A stretch of DNA of 64,000 bases from assembly GCA_944389585.1 (NCBI GenBank), contig CALXMW010000001.1, forward strand, positions 71,748 through 135,747, given 5' to 3'. The DNA is from an uncultured Kiritimatiellota bacterium. Lineage in GTDB: Bacteria; Verrucomicrobiota; Kiritimatiellia; RFP12; DVOR01. The notes below the pieces were generated by a model. The model was not told the DNA's origin, searched no databases, and saw nothing but the letters and a program-made list of their open reading frames with translations. Numbering within the stretch: position 1 is the stretch's first letter; each line of letters opens with the position of its first letter. A program made the translations under genes and the position numbers. Shown in pieces: positions 23,693-32,245 of this stretch.

Positions 23693-24268
23693 TCACTCGT
23701 TCGGGCGAGCCCCGCCGCGGTAGGCCGCCACCGCCGCCTCGAAGGCCGGCGTCTTGGCGAACCCGCAGCACTTGAACTCCGGGCAGAACCCGCGGTAGAC
23801 GCACTCGGGCACGCAACACGCCGCCAACTCCGGCTGGCCGTTCGCCCGCAGGGCCTCCACCACCATCCCCCAGGCCTCCCGCGTCTCCGGCGAGGCCTGG
23901 CGGCACAGCCGCTTGCGCGAGATGGAGAGGATGGCCTGCGCGTTGGCGATGCACTCGTGCGTCACCGGCGCGTCCTGGCGCGAGGCGTTGCGGTCGACGC
24001 CCGTGCGGTCGCTCCGCTGCGTGCTCACGAAATGGTCGATGCCGAACTTGTGGCGCACCAAATGCACGCTCACCCAGCTCTTCAGCCCCACCCACTTCCA
24101 CCGGAAGACAAGCTGGCGGATGGGCGAATGCTCGGCCAGCAGCATCCGCTTCTTCCACGCCGCCGAAGGTTCCCCCGCCCCCGCCTCGCGATTGATGGTG
24201 GTGCGCGCCGCGTCCGCCACGTCGCGCCACGTCGAGCGCGTCCCATAAAACTCCAAAGTCGTTCCCAT
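23693..24268 (-). CDS. thyX: ThyX-like flavin-dependent thymidylate synthase
   Basis: The protein has 191 aa. ATG 24268 is chosen because the promoter lies just upstream and excludes an ATG at 24289. ThyX methylates dUMP using FAD and methylene-tetrahydrofolate. The signature RHR-x7-S is present with Lys in third place (R72, H73, K74 and S82), followed by TQRSDR. An earlier AEHSPIRQLVFRWKW segment matches the H-x-S-x-x-E-H region in position. It is shorter than the usual 220-250 aa. Its C-terminus carries six cysteines (C151, C152, C156, C162, C167, C168) not typical of the family, possibly a metal site. A dCMP deaminase at 28525 would supply dUMP. Confidence 0.8.
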   Translation of the reverse strand: MGTTLEFYGTRSTWRDVADAARTTINREAGAGEPSAAWKKRMLLAEHSPIRQLVFRWKWVGLKSWVSVHLVRHKFGIDHFVSTQRSDRTGVDRNASRQDAPVTHECIANAQAILSISRKRLCRQASPETREAWGMVVEALRANGQPELAACCVPECVYRGFCPEFKCCGFAKTPAFEAAVAAYRGGARPNE

Positions 24269-24277
24269 AATCCCGAA

Positions 24278-24286
24278 AGCATACCA
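24278..24286 (-). promoter_or_regulatory. extended -10 promoter of thyX operon, near-leaderless
   Basis: On the minus strand the sequence is TGG plus TATGCT (24278-24283). The chosen ATG lies nine bases downstream, leaving a leader of only a few bases. Confidence 0.6.
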
Positions 24287-24321
24287 CATTCCGCCCCCGC
24301 CGCCAAACCCGTCGCCGGCAC

Positions 24322-24346
24322 AAAAAAAGGCCCCGGGAGCGGGGCC
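24322..24346 (-). terminator. terminator of the ompA-ilvD operon
   Basis: On the minus strand GGCCCC pairs with GGGGCC around a six-base loop and is followed by seven T. It lies 24 bases after the ilvD stop. Confidence 0.92.
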
Positions 24347-24369
24347 TTCGGCTGAGGCGCGCGGGGCGC

Positions 24370-26040
24370 TCAGGAGAGGGTGGCGCCGGTGGAGGCGTTG
24401 CCCACGAGCTTGGCGTAGCGGGCGAGCCAGCCGGTGACGGGGCGCGGCGGCCAGGGCTTGGCGGCGGCGCGGCGGGCGGCGATCTCCGCGTCGTCGAGCT
24501 TGACCTCGAGGAGGTTGTTGGGGATGTCGATGTGGATCTCGTCGCCGTCCCGGACAAGGCCGATGAGGCCGCCTTCGGCGGCTTCGGGGGAGACGTGGCC
24601 GATGCAGGCGCCGTGGGTGGCGCCGGAGAAGCGGCCGTCGGTGATGAGGGCGACCTGCTCGCCGAGCCCCGCGCCGATGATGTAGGCGGTGGGGGCGAGC
24701 ATCTCCTGCATGCCAGGGCCGCCCTTGGGGCCTTCGCCGCGGATGACGACGACGTGGCCGGGCTTGACCTTGCCGGCGAGGATGCCGTCGCAGGCCTCCT
24801 CCTGGGAGTCGAAGCAGATGGCCTTGCCGGTGAAGACAAGCATGGAGGCGTAGACGCCGGCGCGCTTGACGATGGCGCCCTGCTCGGCGAGATTGCCGTG
24901 GAGCACGGAGAGGCCGCCGTCCTGGGAATAGGGGTTGTCGAGGGGGCGGATGACGGCGTCGTCGGAGACAGTGGCGGCGGCGGCGATCTCGCCGAGGGTC
25001 TTACCGCTGACGGTGCGCTTGTCGAGGTCGAGGAGCCCGGGGCGCTCGGAGAGGCGCTTGAGGATGGCGGGGATGCCGCCGGCGCGGTCGACGTCGACGA
25101 TATGGTAGGCGCAGCTGGGGGCGACCTTGCAGACGTGCGGGGTGCGCTTGGAGATGGCGTCGATGCGGCGCAGGTCGTAGTCCACGCCGGCCTCGTGGGC
25201 GAAGGCAAGGGTGTGGAGGACTGTGTTGGAGCTGCCGCCCATGGCCATGTCGAGGGCGAAGGCGTTGTCGATGGCGGCACGGTCGACGATATCGCGCGGG
25301 AGGGGGCCGTTGTCCTTGGCCATCTGGACGATGCGGCGGGCGGCGGCGCGCCAGAGGTCTTTGCGGCGGGGGTCGACGGCGGGGATGGTGCCGTTGCCGG
25401 GGAGCGCCAGGCCGAGGACCTCGCAGAGGCAGTTCATCGAGTTGGCGGTGAACATGCCCGAGCAGGAGCCGCAACCGGGGCAGGAGGTCTCCTCGATGGC
25501 CTCGAGCTGCTTCTCGTCGATCTTGCCGTTCTTGTACTCGGCCACGGCCTCGAAGACGGTGTTGAGGTCGGAGGCCGCGCCGGTGACGGGGTTGACGCCC
25601 GGGAGCATGGGCCCGCCGGAGGCGAAGATGGCCGGGATGTTCACGCGCAGGGCCGCGAGGATCATGCCGGGGACGATCTTGTCGCAGTTGGGGATGCAGA
25701 CGACGCCGTCGAAGCAGTGGGCGCGGAGCATGGTCTCGACGCTGTCGGCGATGAGCTCGCGGCTGGGCAGGCTCATCTTCATGCCCGCGTGGCTCATGGC
25801 GATGCCGTCGCAGACGGCGATGGTGTCGAACTCGAAGGGGACGCCGCCGGCGGCGCGGATCTCCTCTTTGACGAGATCGGCGACGCCGCGCAGGTGGCAG
25901 TGCCCGGGGACGATGTCGGTGTACGAGGAGCAGACGGCGATGAAGGGTTTGCCCATGTCCTCGCGCTTCATGCCCGTGGCGAAGAGCAGGGAGCGGTGGG
26001 GGGCGCGTTGGTAGCCGGATTTGATGGTGTCGCTGCGCAT
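24370..26040 (-). CDS. ilvD: dihydroxy-acid dehydratase
   Basis: The protein has 556 aa, normal length. IlvD dehydrates dihydroxyvalerate and dihydroxymethylvalerate in branched-chain amino-acid synthesis, using an Fe-S cluster. Cluster ligands and surroundings are visible as [11 protein letters not shown] near 59, [12 protein letters not shown] near 120, and [17 protein letters not shown] near 193, where two Cys fit the 2Fe-2S/4Fe-4S site. [14 protein letters not shown] near 440 and [10 protein letters not shown] near 470 are diagnostic of the IlvD/Edd family. The start lies 37 bases after the argH stop, and a terminator ends the operon. Confidence 0.97.
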   Translation of the reverse strand: MRSDTIKSGYQRAPHRSLLFATGMKREDMGKPFIAVCSSYTDIVPGHCHLRGVADLVKEEIRAAGGVPFEFDTIAVCDGIAMSHAGMKMSLPSRELIADSVETMLRAHCFDGVVCIPNCDKIVPGMILAALRVNIPAIFASGGPMLPGVNPVTGAASDLNTVFEAVAEYKNGKIDEKQLEAIEETSCPGCGSCSGMFTANSMNCLCEVLGLALPGNGTIPAVDPRRKDLWRAAARRIVQMAKDNGPLPRDIVDRAAIDNAFALDMAMGGSSNTVLHTLAFAHEAGVDYDLRRIDAISKRTPHVCKVAPSCAYHIVDVDRAGGIPAILKRLSERPGLLDLDKRTVSGKTLGEIAAAATVSDDAVIRPLDNPYSQDGGLSVLHGNLAEQGAIVKRAGVYASMLVFTGKAICFDSQEEACDGILAGKVKPGHVVVIRGEGPKGGPGMQEMLAPTAYIIGAGLGEQVALITDGRFSGATHGACIGHVSPEAAEGGLIGLVRDGDEIHIDIPNNLLEVKLDDAEIAARRAAAKPWPPRPVTGWLARYAKLVGNASTGATLS

Positions 26041-26076
26041 GAGTGTTTCTCCTGTTGGGAACGGTGGAAAAGGGGG

Positions 26077-27453
26077 TCAGACGTCCATGAGGGCGGCGAA
26101 AGCGGCGTCGACCTTGGCCTGGGCGGCCTGGGCTTGGGCGGCGAGGGCGTCGGCGCGGCCGCGGAGGTGGGCGAAGTCGAGGCCGTTGGTGCCGCCGAGG
26201 TGGGTCTTCTGGGCGATGACGGCGTCGGGATCCATGCCGCGGAGGTCCTCAAGGTGGTCACGCACCTGGTGGTAGGCGTCGCGGAAGGGCATGCCGCCGG
26301 CGACGAGCTCGAGGGCGCGGTCGGTGGCGAAGACGCCGGGCTCGGCGAAGGCGGCGCGGCAGGCTTCGGGGTTGACGGTGAGGTTTTCGGCCATCAGGCG
26401 CATGATGCGTAGCGAGGCGCGGGTGACGCGGAGGCCCTCCATGTAGAGCTCCTTGGTGTCCTGCAGGTCGCGGTTGTACCCGCCGGGGAGGGCCTTGAGG
26501 ATGACGTTGGCGGAGGTGGCCTGGCCGACGAGGAGGGCGGCCTTGGCGCGGATGAGCTCGAGGACGTCGGGGTTGTACTTCTGCGGCATGATGGAGCTGC
26601 CGGTGCAGAGGTCGCGCGGGAGGGTGAAGTAGCGGAACTCGGGCATCGAGAAGAGGATGAGATCCTCGGCCAGGCGCGAGAGCGAGAGCATGACCTGCGA
26701 GCAGGCGGCGAGGAGGACGGCCTCGTCCTTGCCGCGGGCGCAGGAGGCGTAGAAGACGTTGTGGTGGGGGCGGCTGAAGGCGAGCAGGTCGCTCGTCAGT
26801 CGGCGGTCGATGGGCAGGGGCACGCCGTAGCCGGCGGCGGAGCCAAGGGGGCAGAGGTCGTTGGTCTTGTAGGCGGCCTCAAGGAGGTAGGCGTCGTCGA
26901 GCAGCATCTCGGCGTAGGCGCTGGCCCACATCCCCACGGAGCTGGGCATCGCCGGCTGCAGGTGCGTGCGCCCGACGAGGGGGACGGCCTTGTGGGCCTC
27001 GGCGAGGGCGAGCAGGGCGCGGGCGAGGTCGGCAAGCTCGCCGGTGAGGGCGTTGAGCTCGTTGCGCACGTGCAGGCGGATGTCCACGGCCACCTGGTCG
27101 TTGCGGCTGCGGCAGGTGTGCACTTTCTTGCCCAGGTCGCCCAGGCGCTCGGTGAGGCGGCGCTCGACGGCGAGGTGGACGTCCTGGTCGGCGGCGGTGA
27201 TGGTGAAGTCGCCGCGGCGGGCCTCGGCGATGATGTCCTTGAGGGCGCGCAGGACGGCGACGCGCTGCTCCTCGGTGAAGAGCGTGGGCTTGAAGTCCAT
27301 GCGCGAGAGCATGGTGACGTGGGCGGCGGTGCCCAGGCAGTCGACCTCGGCGAGGGCCAGGTCGAGGACGGGGTCTTTGCCCTCGGTGAAGGCGAGGACG
27401 TCTGGATTGATCTTGCCCACGGTGGTGGCGGTGTCGGCGGCTGGAGTGCTCAT
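26077..27453 (-). CDS. argH: argininosuccinate lyase
   Basis: The protein has 458 aa. It splits argininosuccinate into arginine and fumarate, the last step of arginine synthesis. The fumarase/aspartase superfamily signature GSSIMPQKYNPD with the catalytic Ser is near 275-286. VHTCRSRNDQVAVDIRLHVR near 103 and GRTHLQPAMPSS near 150 (His as proton acceptor) confirm argH. Start ATG 27453 overlaps the stop of the upstream secreted-protein gene by ATGA, although unrelated coding continues in frame upstream. Its place between surface-related and ilvD genes looks like a mixed housekeeping operon. Confidence 0.96.
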   Translation of the reverse strand: MSTPAADTATTVGKINPDVLAFTEGKDPVLDLALAEVDCLGTAAHVTMLSRMDFKPTLFTEEQRVAVLRALKDIIAEARRGDFTITAADQDVHLAVERRLTERLGDLGKKVHTCRSRNDQVAVDIRLHVRNELNALTGELADLARALLALAEAHKAVPLVGRTHLQPAMPSSVGMWASAYAEMLLDDAYLLEAAYKTNDLCPLGSAAGYGVPLPIDRRLTSDLLAFSRPHHNVFYASCARGKDEAVLLAACSQVMLSLSRLAEDLILFSMPEFRYFTLPRDLCTGSSIMPQKYNPDVLELIRAKAALLVGQATSANVILKALPGGYNRDLQDTKELYMEGLRVTRASLRIMRLMAENLTVNPEACRAAFAEPGVFATDRALELVAGGMPFRDAYHQVRDHLEDLRGMDPDAVIAQKTHLGGTNGLDFAHLRGRADALAAQAQAAQAKVDAAFAALMDV

Positions 27454-28523
27454 GGTGCGGGTGCCTTTGCGGGGGGCGTGTCTTGGATAAGGGGGGAAAC
27501 GGAAAGGGTCTGTCCAAGCAGGTCGCGGGCCTCGTCGGCCTCGGCGCGGCGCGCGCGGTAGGCGGCGGCGTCGCCGGTGACAAAGGCGGCGTAGGCGCGG
27601 AGGTACAGCTCGGTGAGGTCGCGGAAGACCTGCGGGCGGCCGATGGATTGGCGGGTGAGCCACTCGCAGAGGCGCGCGGCCTCCGCCGCGTCCTTGGGCT
27701 CGGCAAGGCCGTCGGCCCAGCGATGGAACTGCGAGCGCGTGAGCGTGCCGGGGACGAAGACGGTGTCCTCCTTCGCGCGGAACCACGCCTGCCAGGCCGC
27801 GTCGTCCGCGCCGCCCACGACGTGCAGGGGCTCCCACGGCGCGGTCAGAAGCGCCTCGCGCTTGGCCTTGGCGCCGTTGCGCTCGAAGACCCAGAGGGCG
27901 AAGAAGGCGGCGGGCTCGCGCGGCGGCTCGGCCCCCGGCGCGAAGAAGTCGCCAAGCGCGGGGAAGGCCCCCCGCCCCAACAGGTCGTGCGCCCGTTCGT
28001 AGGCCTCCGCGCGCCATAGGTTCCCGCGCGAGGCGTCGACCGCCGCGCGGATGAACCACGGCGGCCACTTGAGCGCGGCGTAGGAGCCCGAGAGGCCGCG
28101 GGCGCGTTCGCGCAGGAGCGCCTCGGCGATGCGCTCGCGCAGTTGCTCAAGGTCGACGGTGTCGGGGTTCGGCACGTGGATGATGAGCTGGGAGAACCCG
28201 TCCGGCGTGCCCATGGAGCGGCGGGTGACGCCCGCCACGCGGTTCGTCTCGGCGCCCAGGACGATGAGCAGGGGCGAGGCCTTGTCGCCCAAGGGCACGA
28301 AGGCGTCGGAAAGGTTGTCGCGCACGCCGTCGGCAAATTGGAGCACGGGCCAGCGCAGGTCGGCGCGCGCCGGGGTCTGGCAGGCGACGTAAAGCGCGCC
28401 GTCGGCCGACTGCATGGGGCCGGGCAGGCTCTTGAGGCGCGCGACGGCCTCCGCGTCGACCGCCGCCGCCGCGAAGGCCGCGGCCAGCGCGCACGCCGCC
28501 GCGAGGCAGGCCCGCGCGGTCAC
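27450..28523 (-). CDS. secreted protein of unknown function
   Basis: The protein has 357 aa with a GTG start at 28523, one base after the dCMP deaminase stop. The first 22 residues (VTARACLAAACALAAAFAAA) form a signal peptide, so it is probably periplasmic. The body is rich in Arg, Ala and Trp, with segments such as PLLIVLGAETNRVAG, SQLIIHVPNPD and ALKWPPWFIRAAVDASRG. The order strand, His-containing loop, long helical half could suggest a degenerate peptidase-like domain with helical repeats, but no motif is clear. It overlaps argH by four bases. Not recognised. Confidence 0.75.
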   Translation of the reverse strand: MTARACLAAACALAAAFAAAAVDAEAVARLKSLPGPMQSADGALYVACQTPARADLRWPVLQFADGVRDNLSDAFVPLGDKASPLLIVLGAETNRVAGVTRRSMGTPDGFSQLIIHVPNPDTVDLEQLRERIAEALLRERARGLSGSYAALKWPPWFIRAAVDASRGNLWRAEAYERAHDLLGRGAFPALGDFFAPGAEPPREPAAFFALWVFERNGAKAKREALLTAPWEPLHVVGGADDAAWQAWFRAKEDTVFVPGTLTRSQFHRWADGLAEPKDAAEAARLCEWLTRQSIGRPQVFRDLTELYLRAYAAFVTGDAAAYRARRAEADEARDLLGQTLSVSPLIQDTPPAKAPAP

Positions 28524-28524
28524 C

Positions 28525-29019
28525 TCACGCCTCCCACGGCCGCTCCGCGGGCGGCTCGTAATGGCGGCAGACGACGCCGGCCTCGTCGAAGAGCGCCTTG
28601 GTCTGCGCGTCGAAGGCGTACTGCCCGGCGTAGACCACCTCGCGGATGCCGGCATTGATGATCATCTTCGCGCAGGTCAGGCACGGGGTGAGGGTAACGT
28701 AGATGGTGGCCCCCGCCAGGCGGATGCCGTAATAGGCGGCCTGGCAGATGGCGTTCTGCTCGGCGTGGACGCAGACACACTCCTCCAGCGAGGCGCCGCT
28801 CTTCACGGCGCCCGAGCACCGCGGGCAGCCGCCCTCGAAGCAGTTGCGGATGCCGCGCGGCGTGCCGTTGTAGCCGGTGGAGATGATGCGGCGGTCGGCC
28901 ACGATGACCGCGGCCACCTTGCGCCGCGAGCAATTCGCCCGCATCCCGACGACCTTGGCGATCTCCATGAAATAGGTATCCCAATCCGGCCGCAGGTCTT
29001 TGTGCGCGTGTCCGTCCAT
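28525..29019 (-). CDS. dCMP deaminase
   Basis: The protein has 164 aa. ATG 29019 follows AAGGGAG. The zinc-binding cytidine-deaminase fold motif HAEQNAI (His and catalytic Glu) lies near 85, and PCLTCAKMI supplies the paired Cys ligands near 111-114. The inserted Cys-rich segment C-x-x-C around GGCPRC plus ECVCVHAE is typical of dCMP deaminases (ComEB type). It makes dUMP, the substrate of the ThyX-like enzyme 4 kb away. Embedded in the lpxA-argH operon. Confidence 0.92.
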   Translation of the reverse strand: MDGHAHKDLRPDWDTYFMEIAKVVGMRANCSRRKVAAVIVADRRIISTGYNGTPRGIRNCFEGGCPRCSGAVKSGASLEECVCVHAEQNAICQAAYYGIRLAGATIYVTLTPCLTCAKMIINAGIREVVYAGQYAFDAQTKALFDEAGVVCRHYEPPAERPWEA

Positions 29020-29032
29020 GGCGCGTTCTCCC

Positions 29033-29815
29033 TTAGGCGACGCCGTGCTTGGAGGCGTTGGCGTAGAAGTCGAGGAGGTGCTTGATCTCGGGGCACTGGG
29101 GCAGCTCGCGGGCGATGCGCTCGAGCGCGGCGGCGCGGGTGGAGCCCTCGGAGTAGAGGATCTGGTAGGCGTCCTTGAGCGCGGCGTAGGCCTCGGGGCT
29201 GAAGGCGTCGGCGTGGCGGCGGATGCCGACGGAGTTGAGGCCGCGGACGACGAGGTTCTCGACACCCATGGTGACCATGTAGGGGGGGGCGTCCTTGCGC
29301 AGCTGGGTGCCGCCGCCGACCATGGCGTAGGCGCCGACGTGGGTGAATTGGAGGATGGCGGAGGTGCCGCCGATGACGGCGTGGTGCCCGATGACGCATT
29401 CGCCGGCGACCTGGACGCCGTTGGACATGATGACGTGGTCGCCGAGGACGCAACCGTGGGCGACGTGGCAGTAGGCCATGATGAGGCAGTCCGAGCCGAT
29501 GACCGTCTTGGTGCCGTCGAAGGTGCCGGAATGGATGGTGGCGCATTCGCGGATGACGGTGCGCGGGCCGATTTCCACGTGGGTGACGGAGCCGGGCGCC
29601 CACTTGAGGTCTTGGGTCTTGGTGCCGACGCAGGCGCCGGGGAAGACCTCGCAGCCTTCGCCGAGGGTGGTGTGCCCTTCGACGGTGGCGTGGTGGTGGA
29701 GCTTGGCGCCGGGGCCGATGACGGCGTCGGGGCCGACGTAGGCGAAGGGGCCGACCTCGGCGGTGGGGTCGATCTGGGCGCCTTCGCAGACGAACGCGAG
29801 CGGATGGATGGGCAT
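29033..29815 (-). CDS. lpxA: UDP-N-acetylglucosamine acyltransferase
   Basis: The protein has 260 aa, normal length. It transfers a 3-hydroxyacyl chain from ACP to UDP-GlcNAc, the first step of lipid A synthesis. A left-handed beta-helix of hexapeptide repeats runs from about residue 3 to 190. HVAHGCVLGDHVIMSN near 120 contains the catalytic His region, and GLNSVGIRR near 200 starts the C-terminal helical domain. ATG 29815 is 8 bases after the lptF-like gene. Together with the LpxC-like gene at the left edge and waaA it supports lipid A production. Confidence 0.95.
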   Translation of the reverse strand: MPIHPLAFVCEGAQIDPTAEVGPFAYVGPDAVIGPGAKLHHHATVEGHTTLGEGCEVFPGACVGTKTQDLKWAPGSVTHVEIGPRTVIRECATIHSGTFDGTKTVIGSDCLIMAYCHVAHGCVLGDHVIMSNGVQVAGECVIGHHAVIGGTSAILQFTHVGAYAMVGGGTQLRKDAPPYMVTMGVENLVVRGLNSVGIRRHADAFSPEAYAALKDAYQILYSEGSTRAAALERIARELPQCPEIKHLLDFYANASKHGVA

Positions 29816-29823
29816 GGGGGGCC

Positions 29824-30978
29824 TCATTGGTGTTTGGGGATAAGATAGGCGGCGACGCCCAGGCAGATGAGCACGGGCACCCACACGAGCAGCCAGGGGA
29901 GGGCGGCGGGCTTGTCGGCCAGGGATTCGGAAAGGAGCAGCACCAGGAAGAAGGCAATGCCCACGCCCACGCCCAGGGCCATCCCGCGCGAGGAATCCTT
30001 GCGCATGGATTGGCACCCCAGCGGGATGCCCACGAGGACGAAGCAGAGCGAGGAGAGCGCCCAGACGGTGCGATAGTTGAGCAGGAAGCGCAGGCGCGAG
30101 CGCCACGTGGCGGCGGACTCCGGGGAGAGCTCGGAGCGTTGGCCGGCGGCGGCCGCGGCCTCCGCGGCCCGAAGGCCGCGCGTGGCGGCGCGCTCGGCTG
30201 CGCGCAGCTCGCCATAGTCGAAGTCCTTGGGCTTCTTGCTGTACTGGCGCGAACGGGAGACGACGTTGGTGGCGGTGTACGTCCACGTGTCGAAGACGGC
30301 GACGCCGTGGGTGCCCTCCAAAGGCGGGCTGACGACCACGTCGTGGAGGTCAAAGACCAGGTCGCTGCCGTCGGCGCGGACCTCGGCGCGGTCGGCGCGG
30401 ACCTCGCGGAGGAAACCGCGGCTGGCGTCGATGGCCAGCAGGTTGAAGAGCGTGGTGTAGCCGCGCCCGTCGGGGCCGGTCTCGTCCACCTTCCGGTCGC
30501 AGAAGATGGCCACGCCGTCGATGTCGTTGATGAAGCGCCCGGGCTCGAGGAGCTGGAGCCCGGCGTCGAGCGCCAGGCGGCTGGCCACGGTGCGGCGGAC
30601 GTAGTGGCCGCGGGGCATGGCGTAGTGCTGCAGGTAGAAGCCCAGCGCCGAGCAGAGCACGCCCACGATGATGGGCCCGCGCATGATGGTGAGGAAGCTG
30701 ACGCCGCAGGCCTTCATCGCGGCCACCTCGCTGTCGCTGCTCAGCCGCCCGAAGACGAGGAGCGAGGCCACCATCAGCGACAGCGGGATGGTGAAGCCCA
30801 GCACCTCGGGCAACGAGGCGGCCAGGTATTGCCCCACCAGGTGCGCGGGGGCGCCCTTCATGATGAACTGGAAGACCTGGAAAAGGAAGCCCACCGAGAG
30901 CACGAAGGTCAGCACCAACGCCGTGAGCCCGGCGGCCACCAGGAAGGAGCGCAGGATGTAGCGTTGGAGCGTGCCCAT
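29824..30978 (-). CDS. LptF/LptG (YjgP/YjgQ) family permease
   Basis: The protein has 384 aa. Membrane helices lie near 10-35, 52-75 and 95-118 in the N-terminal half and near 293-312, 322-340 and 350-372 in the C-terminal half, around a periplasmic beta-jellyroll-like domain. GFTIPLSLMVASLLVFGRLS followed by E-V-A-A-M-K-A-C-G-V-S is the YjgP/YjgQ signature. With LptB it would extract lipopolysaccharide from the inner membrane. Neither its partner permease nor lptB is in the window, so LptF versus LptG is left open. Ten bases separate it from ompA, eight from lpxA. Confidence 0.9.
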   Translation of the reverse strand: MGTLQRYILRSFLVAAGLTALVLTFVLSVGFLFQVFQFIMKGAPAHLVGQYLAASLPEVLGFTIPLSLMVASLLVFGRLSSDSEVAAMKACGVSFLTIMRGPIIVGVLCSALGFYLQHYAMPRGHYVRRTVASRLALDAGLQLLEPGRFINDIDGVAIFCDRKVDETGPDGRGYTTLFNLLAIDASRGFLREVRADRAEVRADGSDLVFDLHDVVVSPPLEGTHGVAVFDTWTYTATNVVSRSRQYSKKPKDFDYGELRAAERAATRGLRAAEAAAAAGQRSELSPESAATWRSRLRFLLNYRTVWALSSLCFVLVGIPLGCQSMRKDSSRGMALGVGVGIAFFLVLLLSESLADKPAALPWLLVWVPVLICLGVAAYLIPKHQ

Positions 30979-30988
30979 GGGCGGGGCC

Positions 30989-32197
30989 TCACTTGCCGGC
31001 GCGGATGCGCTCGCGCTCGGCCTCGGTGACGCCGTTGATGACGATCTCCACGCGGCGGTTGGCGGGGGTGCCCTTGTCCAGGTCCACCGGCTGGAGGGGC
31101 TGGTCGAAGGAGTGGCCCACGGCGGTCATGCGCGCGACGGGCGCGCCGTTCTGGGCCAGCAGGTTCATCACGCTCTTGGCGCGCGCCTCGGAGAGCTCCT
31201 GGTTGTAGGCGTGGTCGGAGCCGTGCTGGCGGTCGGCGTGGCCGTGGATCTCGATCTGCGCCTGGGGGTTGATCTCGAAGGCCGCCAGCACCATGCGCGC
31301 GAGCTCGTCCATGACGGGGTACTCGGAGGGCTGGATGACGGCGGTGTCCTTGGCGAAGCCCACGCGCAGCTCCAGGTGCATCGCGTCCCCGGCGCCGATG
31401 GGGGTGACGTCGCGCAGCTTCTCGGCGTGGGCGCTGGCCTCGTCGTAACGCTGGGCGCCGGGCTCGAGCTCGCCGCGCGGGGCGGGGGCGAGGGGCTGGA
31501 CGGTGTCGGCGGATTCCTCCTCGTCGCCGCCCACGAACCAGGTGAGGCCGACGTCGGCGGTGGTGAAGGAGAGGAAGTCGTCGGTCAGGCCCACGTGCCA
31601 ACGCAGGTCGCCGCGCAGGGAGAGGGTCTCGGTGAGGTGGTAGAAAGCTCCCACGCCGGCCTGCGCGAAGAAGTGCGCGCGTTGGCCGTCCTGCCACAGG
31701 GGCGCGGCGTTGCCGCCGTAGTACGAGAGGCCGCCGGCCAGGAAGGGGTCGAAGCGCGCATAGCGGTCGAAGTGCCACAGCGCCTCCGCGCCCAGGCCGT
31801 AGATCGCGCGGGCGGTGTCGGAGCCGGACTTGCGGTTGGCGCGGGCGAAGGAGCCGAAGGCCTCCAGGCTCCACGGGCTGTCGGCGAAGTCGTAGCCCAG
31901 GCGCAGCGTCACGGAGGGCTGCACGCCGCGCAGATCCGTCCCGGGCGCGGGGCTGGCCGCGCGGTGGACGCGCATCCCGCCGACGCCGACGCCGAGGTAG
32001 AAGCGGCCCTCTTCCTCTTTTTCCTCTTCCTGCGCCTGGGGCTCCTGCTCCTGGGGCTGCGCCTCGGCCTGGGCCTGGCGGTCCTCCTCGGTCAACTCAA
32101 CGGGGGCGTCGTCACGGGCGGTGACCACGGGGCCGTTCTGCGCCGCCGCCACGCCTGCCGCGGCCACGAGGCCGGCCATCAACCAAAAGCGTTCCAT
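30989..32197 (-). CDS. OmpA-family outer-membrane protein
   Basis: The protein has 402 aa. The signal peptide is MERFWLMAGLVAAAGVAAA. A Glu/Gln-rich linker (about 30-55) leads into a beta-barrel (about 60-210) with alternating strands such as SVTLRLGYDF and GRFYLGVGVGG. After a second linker comes the peptidoglycan-binding OmpA domain (about 275-395), recognised by FAKDTAVIQPSEYPVMDELA, IEIHGHADRQ and LSEARAKSVMNLL, then GTPANRRVEIVI. The Asp and Arg of the peptidoglycan site are present (HAD, NRRVE). It heads the operon to ilvD and has its own promoter, upstream of a weak AAAGGAA site. Confidence 0.92.
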   Translation of the reverse strand: MERFWLMAGLVAAAGVAAAQNGPVVTARDDAPVELTEEDRQAQAEAQPQEQEPQAQEEEKEEEGRFYLGVGVGGMRVHRAASPAPGTDLRGVQPSVTLRLGYDFADSPWSLEAFGSFARANRKSGSDTARAIYGLGAEALWHFDRYARFDPFLAGGLSYYGGNAAPLWQDGQRAHFFAQAGVGAFYHLTETLSLRGDLRWHVGLTDDFLSFTTADVGLTWFVGGDEEESADTVQPLAPAPRGELEPGAQRYDEASAHAEKLRDVTPIGAGDAMHLELRVGFAKDTAVIQPSEYPVMDELARMVLAAFEINPQAQIEIHGHADRQHGSDHAYNQELSEARAKSVMNLLAQNGAPVARMTAVGHSFDQPLQPVDLDKGTPANRRVEIVINGVTEAERERIRAGK

Positions 32198-32225
32198 GTC
32201 TGTTCCTTTCTTGGGGTTACTTCTT

Positions 32226-32234
32226 AGGATACCA
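32226..32234 (-). promoter_or_regulatory. extended -10 promoter of ompA operon
   Basis: On the minus strand the sequence is TGG plus TATCCT (32226-32231), 28 bases before ATG 32197. It lies in the short gap after the nifS stop, suggesting ompA is expressed separately from nifUS. Confidence 0.5.
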
Positions 32235-32245
32235 AATCTTTACGC

